A stretch of 64,000 nucleotides of DNA, taken from assembly GCF_002890895.1 (NCBI RefSeq), contig NZ_POUL01000009.1, positions 1-64,000 on the forward strand, read 5' to 3'. Source of the stretch: Stutzerimonas stutzeri (GTDB taxonomy: Bacteria > Pseudomonadota > Gammaproteobacteria > Pseudomonadales > Pseudomonadaceae). The notes under the pieces were generated by a model, which was not told the origin of the DNA, did no database searches, and saw only the letters and a list, made by a program, of their open reading frames with translations. Position 1 is the stretch's first letter, and each line of letters begins with the position of its first letter. This document shows, piece by piece, positions 9,409 to 18,253 of the stretch. The translations under genes were made by a program, and so were the position numbers.

Positions 9409-9568
9409 TCAAGCACCCAAGCTCGAAACAGCCTCCCGTTCGAACCCATCTAGCGCTGCGCCGTCCAATCTCCCGGAGCAGCTGAGCGCCCGCCGCGGGC
9501 GTATACTGCACCGCTGCCGCGCCCCATCAGCCTCGGGCGCATTCGTCGATGTCAGTCAGGAGTAACGC

Positions 9569-9787
9569 GTGGAGCCTGAAGTATTTGAGAAGTGGATGAT
9601 GATCGTCCTGGTCGGCGGCCTGATGGCCTTCATGGCGTTCATCATCTGGGACCTGGCGAAGAAGTCGAAAGCCGGGCGCCTTGGCACTGCCATCCTGTTT
9701 CTGGGCTTGGGCCTGTGCCTGTTTGCCTTTCTGGCGAAGCCGATCATCGGCTATGTCATCGAAGTGACCCAGGGCATTCCGCACTGA
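9569..9787 (+). CDS. DUF2788-type small membrane protein
   Basis: A 72-residue protein with two hydrophobic helices (IVLVGGLMAFMAFIIWDL and ILFLGLGLCLFAFLAKPIIGYVI) joined by the basic loop KKSKAGR. This matches the DUF2788 pattern common in Pseudomonas; function unknown. The start codon is GTG with AGGAG six bases upstream, which decides the start. It is convergent with rluE, 21 bases apart. Confidence 0.8.
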   Translation: MEPEVFEKWMMIVLVGGLMAFMAFIIWDLAKKSKAGRLGTAILFLGLGLCLFAFLAKPIIGYVIEVTQGIPH

Positions 9788-9808
9788 TCGCTTGGCCCTG
9801 CCGACGCC

Positions 9809-10438
9809 TCACAACTGCGCCGCCACTTCCCGCCACTCGCCTGGCTGCAGACCGTCCAGCGACCAGGGCCCGATCCTGACCCGCACCAGCCGCAGCGTTG
9901 GCAGACCGACCGCTGCGGTCATCCTGCGTATCTGACGGTTACGCCCTTCACGAATCACCAGTTCCAGCCAACTGGTCGGCACGCTCTTGCGAAAGCGCAC
10001 CGGCGGAGTGCGCGGCCACAGCTGCGGCTCGTCGAGCGCCCGGGCTTCGGCCGGCAGCGTCATGCCATCGTTGAGCTCGACCCCCTCGCATAGCCGCCGC
10101 AGCTGCTCAGCGCTGACTTCTCCCTCCACCTGCACCCAGTAGGTTTTCGCCAACTTGTGCTTGGGATCGGCGATGCGCGCCTGCAACTGCCCGTCATTGG
10201 TCAGCAGCAGCAGGCCTTCGCTGTCGCGATCCAGCCGCCCGGCCGGGTACACGCCCTGCACCGGCACGAAGTCCTTCAGGGTGGCGCGGCCATCGGCATC
10301 GTTGAACTGGGTGAGCACATCGAACGGTTTGTTCAACAGTAGCAGGCGCGGCTCGGCAGGCGGCGCCTTGGCGACCCGGCGGGGTTGAGTGCGACCTTGA
10401 ACAGAGCGCGGTGGGCGTGGGGGTGAAGTACGCGACAT
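9809..10438 (-). CDS. rluE: 23S rRNA pseudouridine synthase RluE
   Basis: A 209-residue RsuA/RluE-family enzyme, expected to isomerise U2457 of 23S rRNA. After a basic, Pro-rich N-terminus it shows [14 protein letters not shown], the catalytic motif [19 protein letters not shown] (Asp is the nucleophile), KTYWVQVEG, and [28 protein letters not shown]. It lacks the N-terminal S4 domain, as expected for RluE rather than RluB/RluF. Confidence 0.9.
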   Translation of the reverse strand: MSRTSPPRPPRSVQGRTQPRRVAKAPPAEPRLLLLNKPFDVLTQFNDADGRATLKDFVPVQGVYPAGRLDRDSEGLLLLTNDGQLQARIADPKHKLAKTYWVQVEGEVSAEQLRRLCEGVELNDGMTLPAEARALDEPQLWPRTPPVRFRKSVPTSWLELVIREGRNRQIRRMTAAVGLPTLRLVRVRIGPWSLDGLQPGEWREVAAQL

Positions 10439-10589
10439 GACGAGGCCTTCAAGAACAGGCCGGCCATGCTAGGGCGAGCCCTGCCAGCCGGCAAGCGACA
10501 GTGCCATTCTGGCTGAACCGATGAACGCGGCGCATACGGCAGCCGGTATCGCTGGCTCAATCCATCTACGAAACACCCAATGGCCAGCC

Positions 10590-10613
10590 GTGGATGTAGA
10601 AAGCGACATCCAT
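10590..10613. repeat. GGTGGA hairpin repeat, copy 2
   Basis: GTGGATGT (10590-10597) pairs with ACATCCAT (10606-10613), followed by CCTAC. It is a slightly decayed member of the family. It lies upstream of the NtrC/sigma-54 control region of urtA, in the 495-base gap between rluE and urtA. Confidence 0.6.
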
Positions 10614-10716
10614 CCTACCCAAGCCTCCCACAGATTCATCTCGCCACACGACCGCGCCCCACGATGGCATGGAGCGATGCGACACCCGCCAATACGTCGA
10701 ACGGCAACAGGCGAAG

Positions 10717-10733
10717 CGCACCAGTGCGGTGCA
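10717..10733. promoter_or_regulatory. NtrC-like site 1 upstream of urtA
   Basis: CGCACC-AGTGC-GGTGCA matches 11 of 12 defined bases of the NtrC dyad TGCACC-N5-GGTGCA. It lies about 135 bp upstream of the sigma-54 -24 element, a normal enhancer distance. Confidence 0.7.
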
Positions 10734-10787
10734 TGGCGTGCCCCGCCGCCTCATGGGACGCCCCGAAATCGGACGACCGGGCCCTAG

Positions 10788-10804
10788 TGCTCCATTAGAG
10801 CGCA
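10788..10804. promoter_or_regulatory. NtrC-like site 2 upstream of urtA
   Basis: TGCTCC-ATTAG-AGCGCA matches 9 of 12 NtrC consensus bases. Its centre is 71 bp (about seven turns) from site 1, so both would face the same side of the helix. Confidence 0.5.
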
Positions 10805-10851
10805 TTTCCCAAACGCGCCAGAAGCACCGAATCAGAGGGCTTACAGTAAAT

Positions 10852-10866
10852 TGGCACGGATGCTGC
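10852..10866 (+). promoter_or_regulatory. Sigma-54 promoter of urtA
   Basis: TGGCACG-GATG-CTGC matches the -24/-12 consensus TGGCACG-N4-TTGC with one change, and the GG-to-GC offset is exactly 12. Transcription would start near 10878, giving a leader of about 56 bases before urtA. Confidence 0.8.
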
Positions 10867-10933
10867 GATAGCGCTCCCTGTCCCAAAGGACCAACCCCAC
10901 AGTTGCGCATGGACAGCCAAGGAGCCGCCCACA

Positions 10934-12202
10934 ATGAAACGCCGTCCCCTACTGAAGTCCACCCTCGCCGCCAGTGCCCTGATGCTCAGCGGTCTGTTCC
11001 CGTTCACGCTGCAGGCCGCCGAGACCATCAAGGTCGGCATCCTGCATTCGCTGTCCGGCACCATGGCCATTTCAGAAACATCCCTGAAAGACATGGCGCT
11101 GATGACCATCGACGAAATCAACGCCAACGGCGGCGTATTGGGCAAGCAGCTCGAGCCGGTGGTAGTCGACCCTGCGTCCAACTGGCCGCTGTTCGCTGAA
11201 AAAGCCCGGCAGCTGCTGACCCAGGACAAGGTCGCGGTGACCTTTGGTTGCTGGACGTCGGTTTCGCGTAAATCCGTGCTGCCGGTCTTTGAAGAGCTCG
11301 ACGGCCTGCTCTTCTACCCGGTGCAGTACGAAGGCGAAGAGATGTCGCCGAACGTCTTCTACACCGGCGCAGCGCCAAACCAGCAGGCCATTCCGGCCGT
11401 CGAGTACCTGATGAGCGAAGACGGCGGCAGCGCCGAGCGCTTTTTCCTGCTCGGCACCGACTACGTCTACCCTCGCACCACCAACAAGATCCTGCGCGCC
11501 TTCCTGATCAGCAAGGGCGTACCGGAATCGAACATCGAAGAGGTCTACACCCCGTTCGGCCACAGCGATTACCAGACCATCGTCGCCGACATCAAGAAGT
11601 TCTCCGCGGGCGGCAAAACCGCCGTCGTCTCGACCATCAACGGCGACTCCAACGTGCCGTTCTACAAGGAATTGGCGAATCAGGGCCTGGAAGCGACCGA
11701 CGTGCCGGTTGTGGCCTTCTCGGTCGGTGAAGAAGAACTGCGCGGCATCGACACCAAGCCGCTGGTCGGTCACCTGGCCGCGTGGAACTACTTCCAGTCG
11801 GTTGAAAACCCGGTCAACGACAAGTTCGTGAGCCAATGGAAGGCCTACGCCAAGGAAAAAGGCCTGCCGGGTGCTGACAAGGCAGTGACCAACGATCCGA
11901 TGGAAGCCACCTATGTCGGCATCCACATGTGGGCGCAGGCGGTCGAGAAGGCAGGGACTACCGACGTCAAGCCCGTGGTCAAGGCGCTGGCCGGCCAGAC
12001 CTTCGAAGCACCGAGCGGCTACACCCTGACCATGGACGAGAAGAACCACCACCTGCACAAGCCGGTGATGATCGGCGAAGTCCAGGACGACGGTCAGTTC
12101 TCGGTGGTTTGGGAAACCGAAAGTCCGGTCCGCGCCCAGCCGTGGAGCCCGTACATTCCGGGCAACGACAAGAAGCCGGATCACCCGGTGAAGTCGAACT
12201 GA
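10934..12202 (+). CDS. urtA: Urea ABC transporter substrate-binding protein UrtA
   Basis: A 422-residue periplasmic urea-binding protein. The N-terminus KRRPLLKSTLAAS resembles a Tat signal (RRxLLK), with cleavage expected after LQA. ETIKVGILHSLSGTMAISETSLKDM is the family's first strand and ligand loop, and GCWTSVSRKSVLPVFEE and FYPVQYEGEE are UrtA-specific. The length is usual for UrtA and longer than amino-acid-binding relatives. AAGGAG lies 10 bases before the ATG. It is first in urtABCDE, behind the predicted NtrC/sigma-54 promoter, so expression under nitrogen limitation is expected. Confidence 0.95.
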   Translation: MKRRPLLKSTLAASALMLSGLFPFTLQAAETIKVGILHSLSGTMAISETSLKDMALMTIDEINANGGVLGKQLEPVVVDPASNWPLFAEKARQLLTQDKVAVTFGCWTSVSRKSVLPVFEELDGLLFYPVQYEGEEMSPNVFYTGAAPNQQAIPAVEYLMSEDGGSAERFFLLGTDYVYPRTTNKILRAFLISKGVPESNIEEVYTPFGHSDYQTIVADIKKFSAGGKTAVVSTINGDSNVPFYKELANQGLEATDVPVVAFSVGEEELRGIDTKPLVGHLAAWNYFQSVENPVNDKFVSQWKAYAKEKGLPGADKAVTNDPMEATYVGIHMWAQAVEKAGTTDVKPVVKALAGQTFEAPSGYTLTMDEKNHHLHKPVMIGEVQDDGQFSVVWETESPVRAQPWSPYIPGNDKKPDHPVKSN

Positions 12203-12276
12203 GGATGGCCTTCGTGGTGGATGGATGAAGCGCCGACTACGCGTCCCGATCCACCCTACGTTTGCTCGACTCCGCA

Positions 12277-12301
12277 GGTGGATGCCCTCTGGGCATCCAC
12301 C
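12277..12301. repeat. GGTGGA hairpin repeat, copy 3 (urtA-urtB gap)
   Basis: Perfect 11-bp stem GGTGGATGCCC / GGGCATCCACC with a 3-base loop. A second, imperfect element (GGTGGATGGATG at 12216 with ATCCACCCTACG at 12249-12260) precedes it in the same 155-base gap. Confidence 0.75.
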
Positions 12302-12357
12302 TCGATCGTCGCCAGCTCCATCAAGAGAGCCCGCGGCGCCCCCTGGGGAATGCATAG

Positions 12358-13929
12358 ATGAACACTGCCCTGTACCGAATATTTCTGCTGCTCTTGCTCG
12401 CTCTGCCCTGGGCAGCCAACGCAGGAGACGCAGCCGACTACGCCAAGGCGAGCTCGTCCAAGCAGGCCAAGCTGCTTGAAGAATGGGCCATCGCGCCGGT
12501 GCCCGAGCGCCTGGCACTGATCGAAGCGCTGCGCGCCAATCGCGTCGTTATCGACAATAACAAGACCCCCTTTCTTAACGACGGCGACACTTATCGTGCC
12601 CTCGAAGGCGACGCTGAACCCGTCGGCACGCCGAAGAAACTGCGCTTGAACAACCGTCTTCGCGGCCTGCTGAACACCGCGCTGGCCAGCCATCGGTTGT
12701 TCTCAGACGACCCGGCAGACCGCCTCAGCGCCGCCAAGCGCCTGCAGCGCAGCGGCCAACCGGAGCAGCTACCACTCCTGCAGCAACGTCTCGAAGCGGA
12801 AGATGCCCCGGCCGTACGCGAAGCCCTCACCCTGACGCTGGCAAACCTGCAACTAAGCGCAGAAGACCCCGCCGTGCGCCTGGCCGCCGTACGCCTGCTC
12901 GGCGAAACAGGCGCGCCGCTGGCGCGAGTGAGGCTGGAAAACCTGCTTGCCGATGAAGCCGAAACCGATTCCGGCGTGCGCAAAGCGGCGGAGACCAGCC
13001 TGGCCCAGGTCAAACGCAAACTGTTGATTGGCGAGCTGCTCGGCCAGGCGTTCAGCGGATTGTCGCTGGGCTCGATCCTGCTGCTCGCGGCGCTGGGCCT
13101 GGCCATCACGTTCGGCCTGCTGGGCGTGATCAACATGGCCCACGGCGAGATGCTCATGCTCGGCGCCTACACCACCTACATGGTGCAAGTGCTGATGGCC
13201 CGACTCATGCCGGATGCGTTGGCCTTCTATCCACTGGTGGCGCTGCCGGTGGCCTTCTTTGTGACAGCCGCCATCGGCATGGCGCTGGAACGTACCGTGA
13301 TCCGTCACCTCTACGGTCGCCCGCTGGAAACCCTGCTGGCGACCTGGGGCATCAGCCTGATCCTGATCCAGCTGGTGCGCGTAATGTTCGGCGCGCAGAA
13401 CGTCGAGGTCGCCAACCCCGGCTGGCTATCCGGCGGCCTGCAAGTACTGCCGAATCTGGTGCTGCCCTATAACCGTATGGTGATCATCGGCTTTGCGCTG
13501 TTCGTGGTGCTTTTGACCTGGCTGTTGCTGAACAAGACTCGCCTCGGCCTCAACGTGCGAGCCGTGACCCAGAACCGCAACATGGCCGCCTGCTGCGGCG
13601 TGCCGACCGGGCGTATCGACATGATGGCCTTCGGCTTGGGCTCGGGTATCGCCGGGCTTGGCGGTGTGGCGCTCTCGCAGATCGGCAACGTCGGCCCGGA
13701 CCTGGGTCAGGGCTACATCATCGACTCCTTCTTGGTTGTGGTGCTCGGCGGCGTCGGTCAGCTGGCCGGCAGCATCTTTGCCGCCTTCGGTCTCGGCATC
13801 GCTAACAAGATCCTCGAACCGCAGATTGGCGCCGTGTTAGGCAAGATCCTCATCCTCGCGCTGATCATCCTGTTCATCCAGAAGCGTCCGCAGGGGTTGT
13901 TCGCGCTGAAAGGGAGGGTGATCGATTGA
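12358..13929 (+). CDS. urtB: Urea ABC transporter permease UrtB
   Basis: A 523-residue LivH-type permease with the UrtB-specific N-terminal extension. It has a signal peptide (YRIFLLLLLALPWAANA), then a periplasmic helical-repeat domain of about 190 residues (ADRLSAAKRLQRSGQPEQLP ... AVRLAAVRLLGETGAP). The integral membrane domain starts at LLGQAFSGLSLGSILLLAALGLAITFGLLGVINMAHGEMLMLGAY, the LivH signature. Homologues of ordinary LivH lack the N-terminal domain. It is second in urtABCDE and is separated from urtA and urtC by repeat-filled gaps. Confidence 0.95.
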   Translation: MNTALYRIFLLLLLALPWAANAGDAADYAKASSSKQAKLLEEWAIAPVPERLALIEALRANRVVIDNNKTPFLNDGDTYRALEGDAEPVGTPKKLRLNNRLRGLLNTALASHRLFSDDPADRLSAAKRLQRSGQPEQLPLLQQRLEAEDAPAVREALTLTLANLQLSAEDPAVRLAAVRLLGETGAPLARVRLENLLADEAETDSGVRKAAETSLAQVKRKLLIGELLGQAFSGLSLGSILLLAALGLAITFGLLGVINMAHGEMLMLGAYTTYMVQVLMARLMPDALAFYPLVALPVAFFVTAAIGMALERTVIRHLYGRPLETLLATWGISLILIQLVRVMFGAQNVEVANPGWLSGGLQVLPNLVLPYNRMVIIGFALFVVLLTWLLLNKTRLGLNVRAVTQNRNMAACCGVPTGRIDMMAFGLGSGIAGLGGVALSQIGNVGPDLGQGYIIDSFLVVVLGGVGQLAGSIFAAFGLGIANKILEPQIGAVLGKILILALIILFIQKRPQGLFALKGRVID

Positions 13930-13962
13930 TGTCTCCATCGACCCACAGCCTGCCGCATTGCC

Positions 13963-14103
13963 GTAGGAGCGAGCTTGCTCGCGAACCGCGCTACACGCCG
14001 AGCTGCAGAACGCAGAATTCCCACGGCGTTACGCCACGCCTTGCATGCGTATCGGCTTGCGTGCAGGTACCAACCTTTTGTTCGCGAGCAAGCTCGCTCC
14101 TAC
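13963..14103. repeat. REP pair (REPIN-like) between urtB and urtC
   Basis: GTAGGAGCGAGCTTGCTCGC begins at 13963 and its inverted copy ends at 14103. The outer arms (13963-13985 and 14081-14103) are exact reverse complements. The motif is a classic Pseudomonas REP sequence. The pair fills almost the whole 187-base urtB-urtC gap, and the right arm ends one base before the AGGAG that serves urtC. Confidence 0.9.
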
Positions 14104-14116
14104 AGGAGAGCTGCGC

Positions 14117-15196
14117 ATGAACCAGCCACTCACCGTCACGGCCGCGCAGAAAGCCGGCCCGACACTCACAGTCGTTGCCCTCGGCTTGGTGCTGGTCATC
14201 CTGCTGGCGATGCCGCTGCTGCACCTGCTCCCCGCAGACTACGCCTTTCACGTCTCGGCCTACACCCTCACGCTGGTGGGCAAGATCCTCTGCTACGCCA
14301 TCGTCGCCCTGGCTCTGGATCTGGTATGGGGCTACGCCGGCCTGCTGTCCCTCGGTCACGGTCTGTTCTTTGCCCTAGGCGGTTATGCCATGGGCATGTA
14401 CCTGATGCGTGAAAGCGCAGGCGACGGCTTGCCCGCGTTCATGAGCTTTCTCGCCTGGACCGAGCTGCCCTGGTTCTGGTATGGCACCTCCAGCTTTCTC
14501 TGGGCGATGTGCCTGGTGGTGCTGGCGCCGGGGCTGCTGGCCTTCGTGTTCGGCTTCTTTGCCTTCCGTTCGCGGATCAAAGGCGTGTACTTCTCGATCA
14601 TGACGCAGGCGCTGACCTTCGCCGGCATGCTGTTGTTCTTCCGTAACGAAACCGGCTTCGGCGGTAACAACGGTTTCACCGGATTCACCCGCATCCTCGG
14701 CTTCGACATCACCGCACCAGCCACCCGTGCGGCGTTGTTCTTCGCGACGGTATTGCTGCTGACTGGCAGCCTGCTGCTGGGCTGGCAGCTGGCCCGCAGC
14801 AAGTTCGGCAGGGTGCTGACGGCCCTGCGTGATGCCGAAAACCGGCTGATGTTCTGCGGCTACGATCCGCGCGGCTACAAGTTGTTCATCTGGACCCTTT
14901 CGGCCGTGCTTTGTGGGCTTGCCGGTGCGCTGTACGTGCCGCAGGTGGGCATCATCAACCCCAGCGAAATGGCACCGACACAATCCATCGAAGCCGCCGT
15001 CTGGGTTGCCCTCGGCGGGCGCGGCACGCTGATCGGCCCGCTGCTGGGTGCTGGCATCGTCAACGGCATGAAGAGCTGGTTCACCGTGGCCTTCCCCGAA
15101 TATTGGCTGTTCGCTCTCGGTGCGCTGTTCATCGTTGTCACCCTGTACCTGCCGAAAGGCGTCATCGGATTGCTGCGCCGGAGGGGCGAACAATGA
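14117..15196 (+). CDS. urtC: Urea ABC transporter permease UrtC
   Basis: A 359-residue LivM-type permease with about ten transmembrane helices. LALDLVWGYAGLLSLGHGLFFALGGYAMGMYLM is the signature near residues 60-95. The large insert with LPAFMSFLAWTELPWFWYG is typical of UrtC. ALRDAENRLMFCGYDPRGYKLFIW is the EAA-like loop that contacts the ATPases. The start at 14117 is chosen from AGGAGAG at 14104; the longer frame to 14045 runs into the REP element. It overlaps urtD by ATGA. Confidence 0.95.
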   Translation: MNQPLTVTAAQKAGPTLTVVALGLVLVILLAMPLLHLLPADYAFHVSAYTLTLVGKILCYAIVALALDLVWGYAGLLSLGHGLFFALGGYAMGMYLMRESAGDGLPAFMSFLAWTELPWFWYGTSSFLWAMCLVVLAPGLLAFVFGFFAFRSRIKGVYFSIMTQALTFAGMLLFFRNETGFGGNNGFTGFTRILGFDITAPATRAALFFATVLLLTGSLLLGWQLARSKFGRVLTALRDAENRLMFCGYDPRGYKLFIWTLSAVLCGLAGALYVPQVGIINPSEMAPTQSIEAAVWVALGGRGTLIGPLLGAGIVNGMKSWFTVAFPEYWLFALGALFIVVTLYLPKGVIGLLRRRGEQ

Positions 15197-16038
15197 AAAC
15201 CGCACCCGTACCCGAACTGATCGAACCAACAGATGCACTCGGCAGCGGCCGCGACGCCATCGGCCTTGGCCGGGTGAAGACCAAAGGTCTTGATGCCCGT
15301 CACGGCACCATCCTCAGCCTGGAAGACATCAACGTCAGCTTCGACGGTTTCAAGGCGCTGACCAACCTCAGCCTCTACATCGGCGTCGGCGAACTGCGCT
15401 GCATCATCGGTCCCAATGGCGCCGGCAAGACCACCATGATGGACGTCATCACCGGCAAGACCCGACCCGACAGCGGCACGGCCTTCTTCGGCGACACCCT
15501 CGATCTGACGCGCATGAGCGAGGTGGAAATCGCGCAGTCCGGCATCGGCCGCAAATTCCAGAAACCCACGGTATTCGAGGCACTCAGCGTGTTCGAGAAT
15601 CTCGAACTGGCGCAGAAGACAGACAAATCGGTGTGGGCCAGCCTGAAAGCCAAGCTCAACGGCGAACAGCGCGACCGCATTGGTGAGGTGCTCACCACTA
15701 TTCGCCTGGAAACCTCACGCAATCGCCCAGCCGGTCTACTGTCCCACGGCCAGAAGCAGTTTCTGGAAATCGGCATGCTCTTGATGCAGGACCCGCAACT
15801 GCTGCTGCTCGACGAACCCGTCGCCGGCATGACCGACGCCGAAACCGAGTTCACCGCCGAGCTGTTCAAAAGCCTGGCGCGCAAGCACTCGCTGATGGTG
15901 GTCGAGCATGACATGGGCTTCGTCGACACCATCGCTGATCACGTGACCGTGCTGCATCAGGGCCAGGTGCTGGCCGAGGGTTCGCTGCAGACCGTGCAGA
16001 ACGATGAGCGCGTGATCGAGGTATATCTGGGGCGGTGA
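15193..16038 (+). CDS. urtD: Urea ABC transporter ATPase UrtD
   Basis: A 281-residue LivG-type ABC ATPase. It has an N-terminal leader of about 35 residues before the domain, Walker A GPNGAGKTTMMDV, a signature region with LLSHGQKQFLEIGMLL (SHGQK replaces the canonical SGGQ, as usual in UrtD), Walker B LLLLDEPVAGMTD and the switch His in VVEHDMGF. The start ATG overlaps the urtC stop and follows GAGGGG. It would pair with UrtE in an asymmetric ATPase dimer. Confidence 0.95.
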   Translation: MKTAPVPELIEPTDALGSGRDAIGLGRVKTKGLDARHGTILSLEDINVSFDGFKALTNLSLYIGVGELRCIIGPNGAGKTTMMDVITGKTRPDSGTAFFGDTLDLTRMSEVEIAQSGIGRKFQKPTVFEALSVFENLELAQKTDKSVWASLKAKLNGEQRDRIGEVLTTIRLETSRNRPAGLLSHGQKQFLEIGMLLMQDPQLLLLDEPVAGMTDAETEFTAELFKSLARKHSLMVVEHDMGFVDTIADHVTVLHQGQVLAEGSLQTVQNDERVIEVYLGR

Positions 16039-16087
16039 CTGATCCGAAGGGTGGATGGCGCCCTTCTCATCACCCATGACATCCCAT

Positions 16088-16113
16088 GGTGGATGGGTAG
16101 AGCGTCATCCACC
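16088..16113. repeat. GGTGGA hairpin repeat, copy 4 (urtD-urtE gap)
   Basis: GGTGGATG pairs with CATCCACC and is followed by CTACG. A shorter related element (GGGTGGATG with CATCACCC) lies just before it at 16049-16076. Confidence 0.7.
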
Positions 16114-16132
16114 CTACGCCCGGCAAACGTAG

Positions 16133-16160
16133 GGTGGATAACGCCGCAGGCTTATCCACC
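16133..16160. repeat. GGTGGA hairpin repeat, copy 5 (urtD-urtE gap)
   Basis: GGTGGATAA pairs with TTATCCACC, with an inner GCC/GGC stem and one unpaired C. It is preceded by CGTA, the conserved flank of the family. Confidence 0.8.
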
Positions 16161-16241
16161 GAAAACGGCGAAGCCTTTTCTACGCGCACCCGGTAGGCCT
16201 GGCCGGACCCCGGCGTCCGCATCATCGCAAGCTAATCGTAG

Positions 16242-16269
16242 GGTGGATAACGCCAGAGGCTTATCCACC
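16242..16269. repeat. GGTGGA hairpin repeat, copy 6 (urtD-urtE gap)
   Basis: Nearly identical to copy 5, with the same stem and flanks; only the loop triplet differs. It ends 18 bases before the urtE start codon, next to the AAGGAG ribosome binding site. Confidence 0.8.
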
Positions 16270-16287
16270 AAAGTGAAGGAGTCGCAC

Positions 16288-16986
16288 ATGCTGCAAGTCC
16301 AGCAACTGCATCAGTACTACGGCGGTAGCCACATCCTGCGCGGCTTGTCGTTCGACGCAAATATTGGAGAAGTCACCTGCCTGCTCGGGCGCAACGGCGT
16401 CGGCAAGACCACGCTGTTGAAATGCCTTATGGGCCTGATCCCGGCCAAGGAAGGCGCGGTGACCTGGGAAGGCAAGCCGATCACCGGCTTCAAACCGCAC
16501 CAGCGCGTGCACGCCGGGATTGCCTACGTGCCCCAGGGGCGCGAAATCTTTGGCCGGCTGACCGTCGAAGAGAACCTGCTGATGGGCCTGTCCCGCTTCA
16601 ACGCCAAGGAAGCCAAGGAAGTCCCCGAATTCATCTACGAGCTGTTTCCGGTTCTCAAGGAAATGAAGCACCGCCGTGGCGGTGACCTGTCCGGCGGCCA
16701 ACAGCAACAATTGGCCATCGGCCGCGCGCTGGCGAGCAAGCCGCGCCTCTTGATCCTCGACGAACCCACCGAAGGCATCCAGCCTTCGGTGATCAAGGAA
16801 ATCGGCGCGGTGATCAAGAAACTCGCCGCGCGCGGCGACATGGCGATTCTGCTGGTCGAACAGTTCTACGACTTCGCCGCCGAGCTGGCCGACCAGTACC
16901 TGGTGATGAGCCGCGGCGAGATCATCCAGCAAGGCCGCGGCGAAACCATGGAGGCCGAGGGCGTGCGGGGACTGGTAGCGATATAG
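16288..16986 (+). CDS. urtE: Urea ABC transporter ATPase UrtE
   Basis: A 232-residue LivF-type ABC ATPase. It shows MLQVQQLHQYYGGSHILRG, Walker A GRNGVGKTTLLK, Q-loop YVPQGREIFGRLTVEENL, signature LSGGQQQQLAIGRAL, Walker B LLILDEPTEGIQ and the switch region VEQFYDFA (His replaced, as in many LivF/UrtE). The start at 16288 follows AAGGAG; frames running in from 16051 only translate the repeats. It completes urtABCDE, 249 bases after urtD. Confidence 0.95.
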   Translation: MLQVQQLHQYYGGSHILRGLSFDANIGEVTCLLGRNGVGKTTLLKCLMGLIPAKEGAVTWEGKPITGFKPHQRVHAGIAYVPQGREIFGRLTVEENLLMGLSRFNAKEAKEVPEFIYELFPVLKEMKHRRGGDLSGGQQQQLAIGRALASKPRLLILDEPTEGIQPSVIKEIGAVIKKLAARGDMAILLVEQFYDFAAELADQYLVMSRGEIIQQGRGETMEAEGVRGLVAI

Positions 16987-17183
16987 CGCTCAAGCCGTTC
17001 TGATTCGGCGGCCACCCGCTGGCGGAAGTCTGGCCGCACTCAGACAGCGGCGAGCTTATCCGCCCGCTTTAGCCTATCAACATCCTTAGCCGACCGGCCC
17101 CAGCCGTCCGAGGGCAACAGCCTGCTGATCTTCGCCGCCTGACGCAGTAAGCTCCCTGAGTCGGCCGCATACGGCCTGCCTAA

Positions 17184-17963
<780 letters not shown>

Positions 17964-18219
17964 AGTCGGCATCGAGGGATGCATGAGCTTCGCCTCCAGG
18001 CTAAGTGCCTCATAACGGCGAAGGCATGCGTCCCACTTTCGGTGATGCCTCAGTTCGAGTGCTGCATCAGGCATCACGAAGATGGACGAGCTGTGCGGTA
18101 AGCAGGCAGATGGGCCAGCTCGGCGTTGGAAGCGCGCCAGCTGTCAGGGGGAACCGATCAAGACCGGTCGCCCTGCAGGGCATGAATAGCGTCGAAACCG
18201 GCTGCAGGAGCCTGTCACC

Positions 18220-18243
18220 GAAACGGCCCAAGAGGGCCGTTTG
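18220..18243 (-). terminator. Hairpin terminator of the minus-strand ABC operon
   Basis: AAACGGCCC (18221-18229) pairs with GGGCCGTTT (18234-18242) over a 4-base loop, 11 bases after the stop of the minus-strand binding-protein gene. It faces ydfG from the other side and may serve both. The rest of 17964-18219 shows nothing recognisable. Confidence 0.7.
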
Positions 18244-18253
18244 GCTGTGGAGG

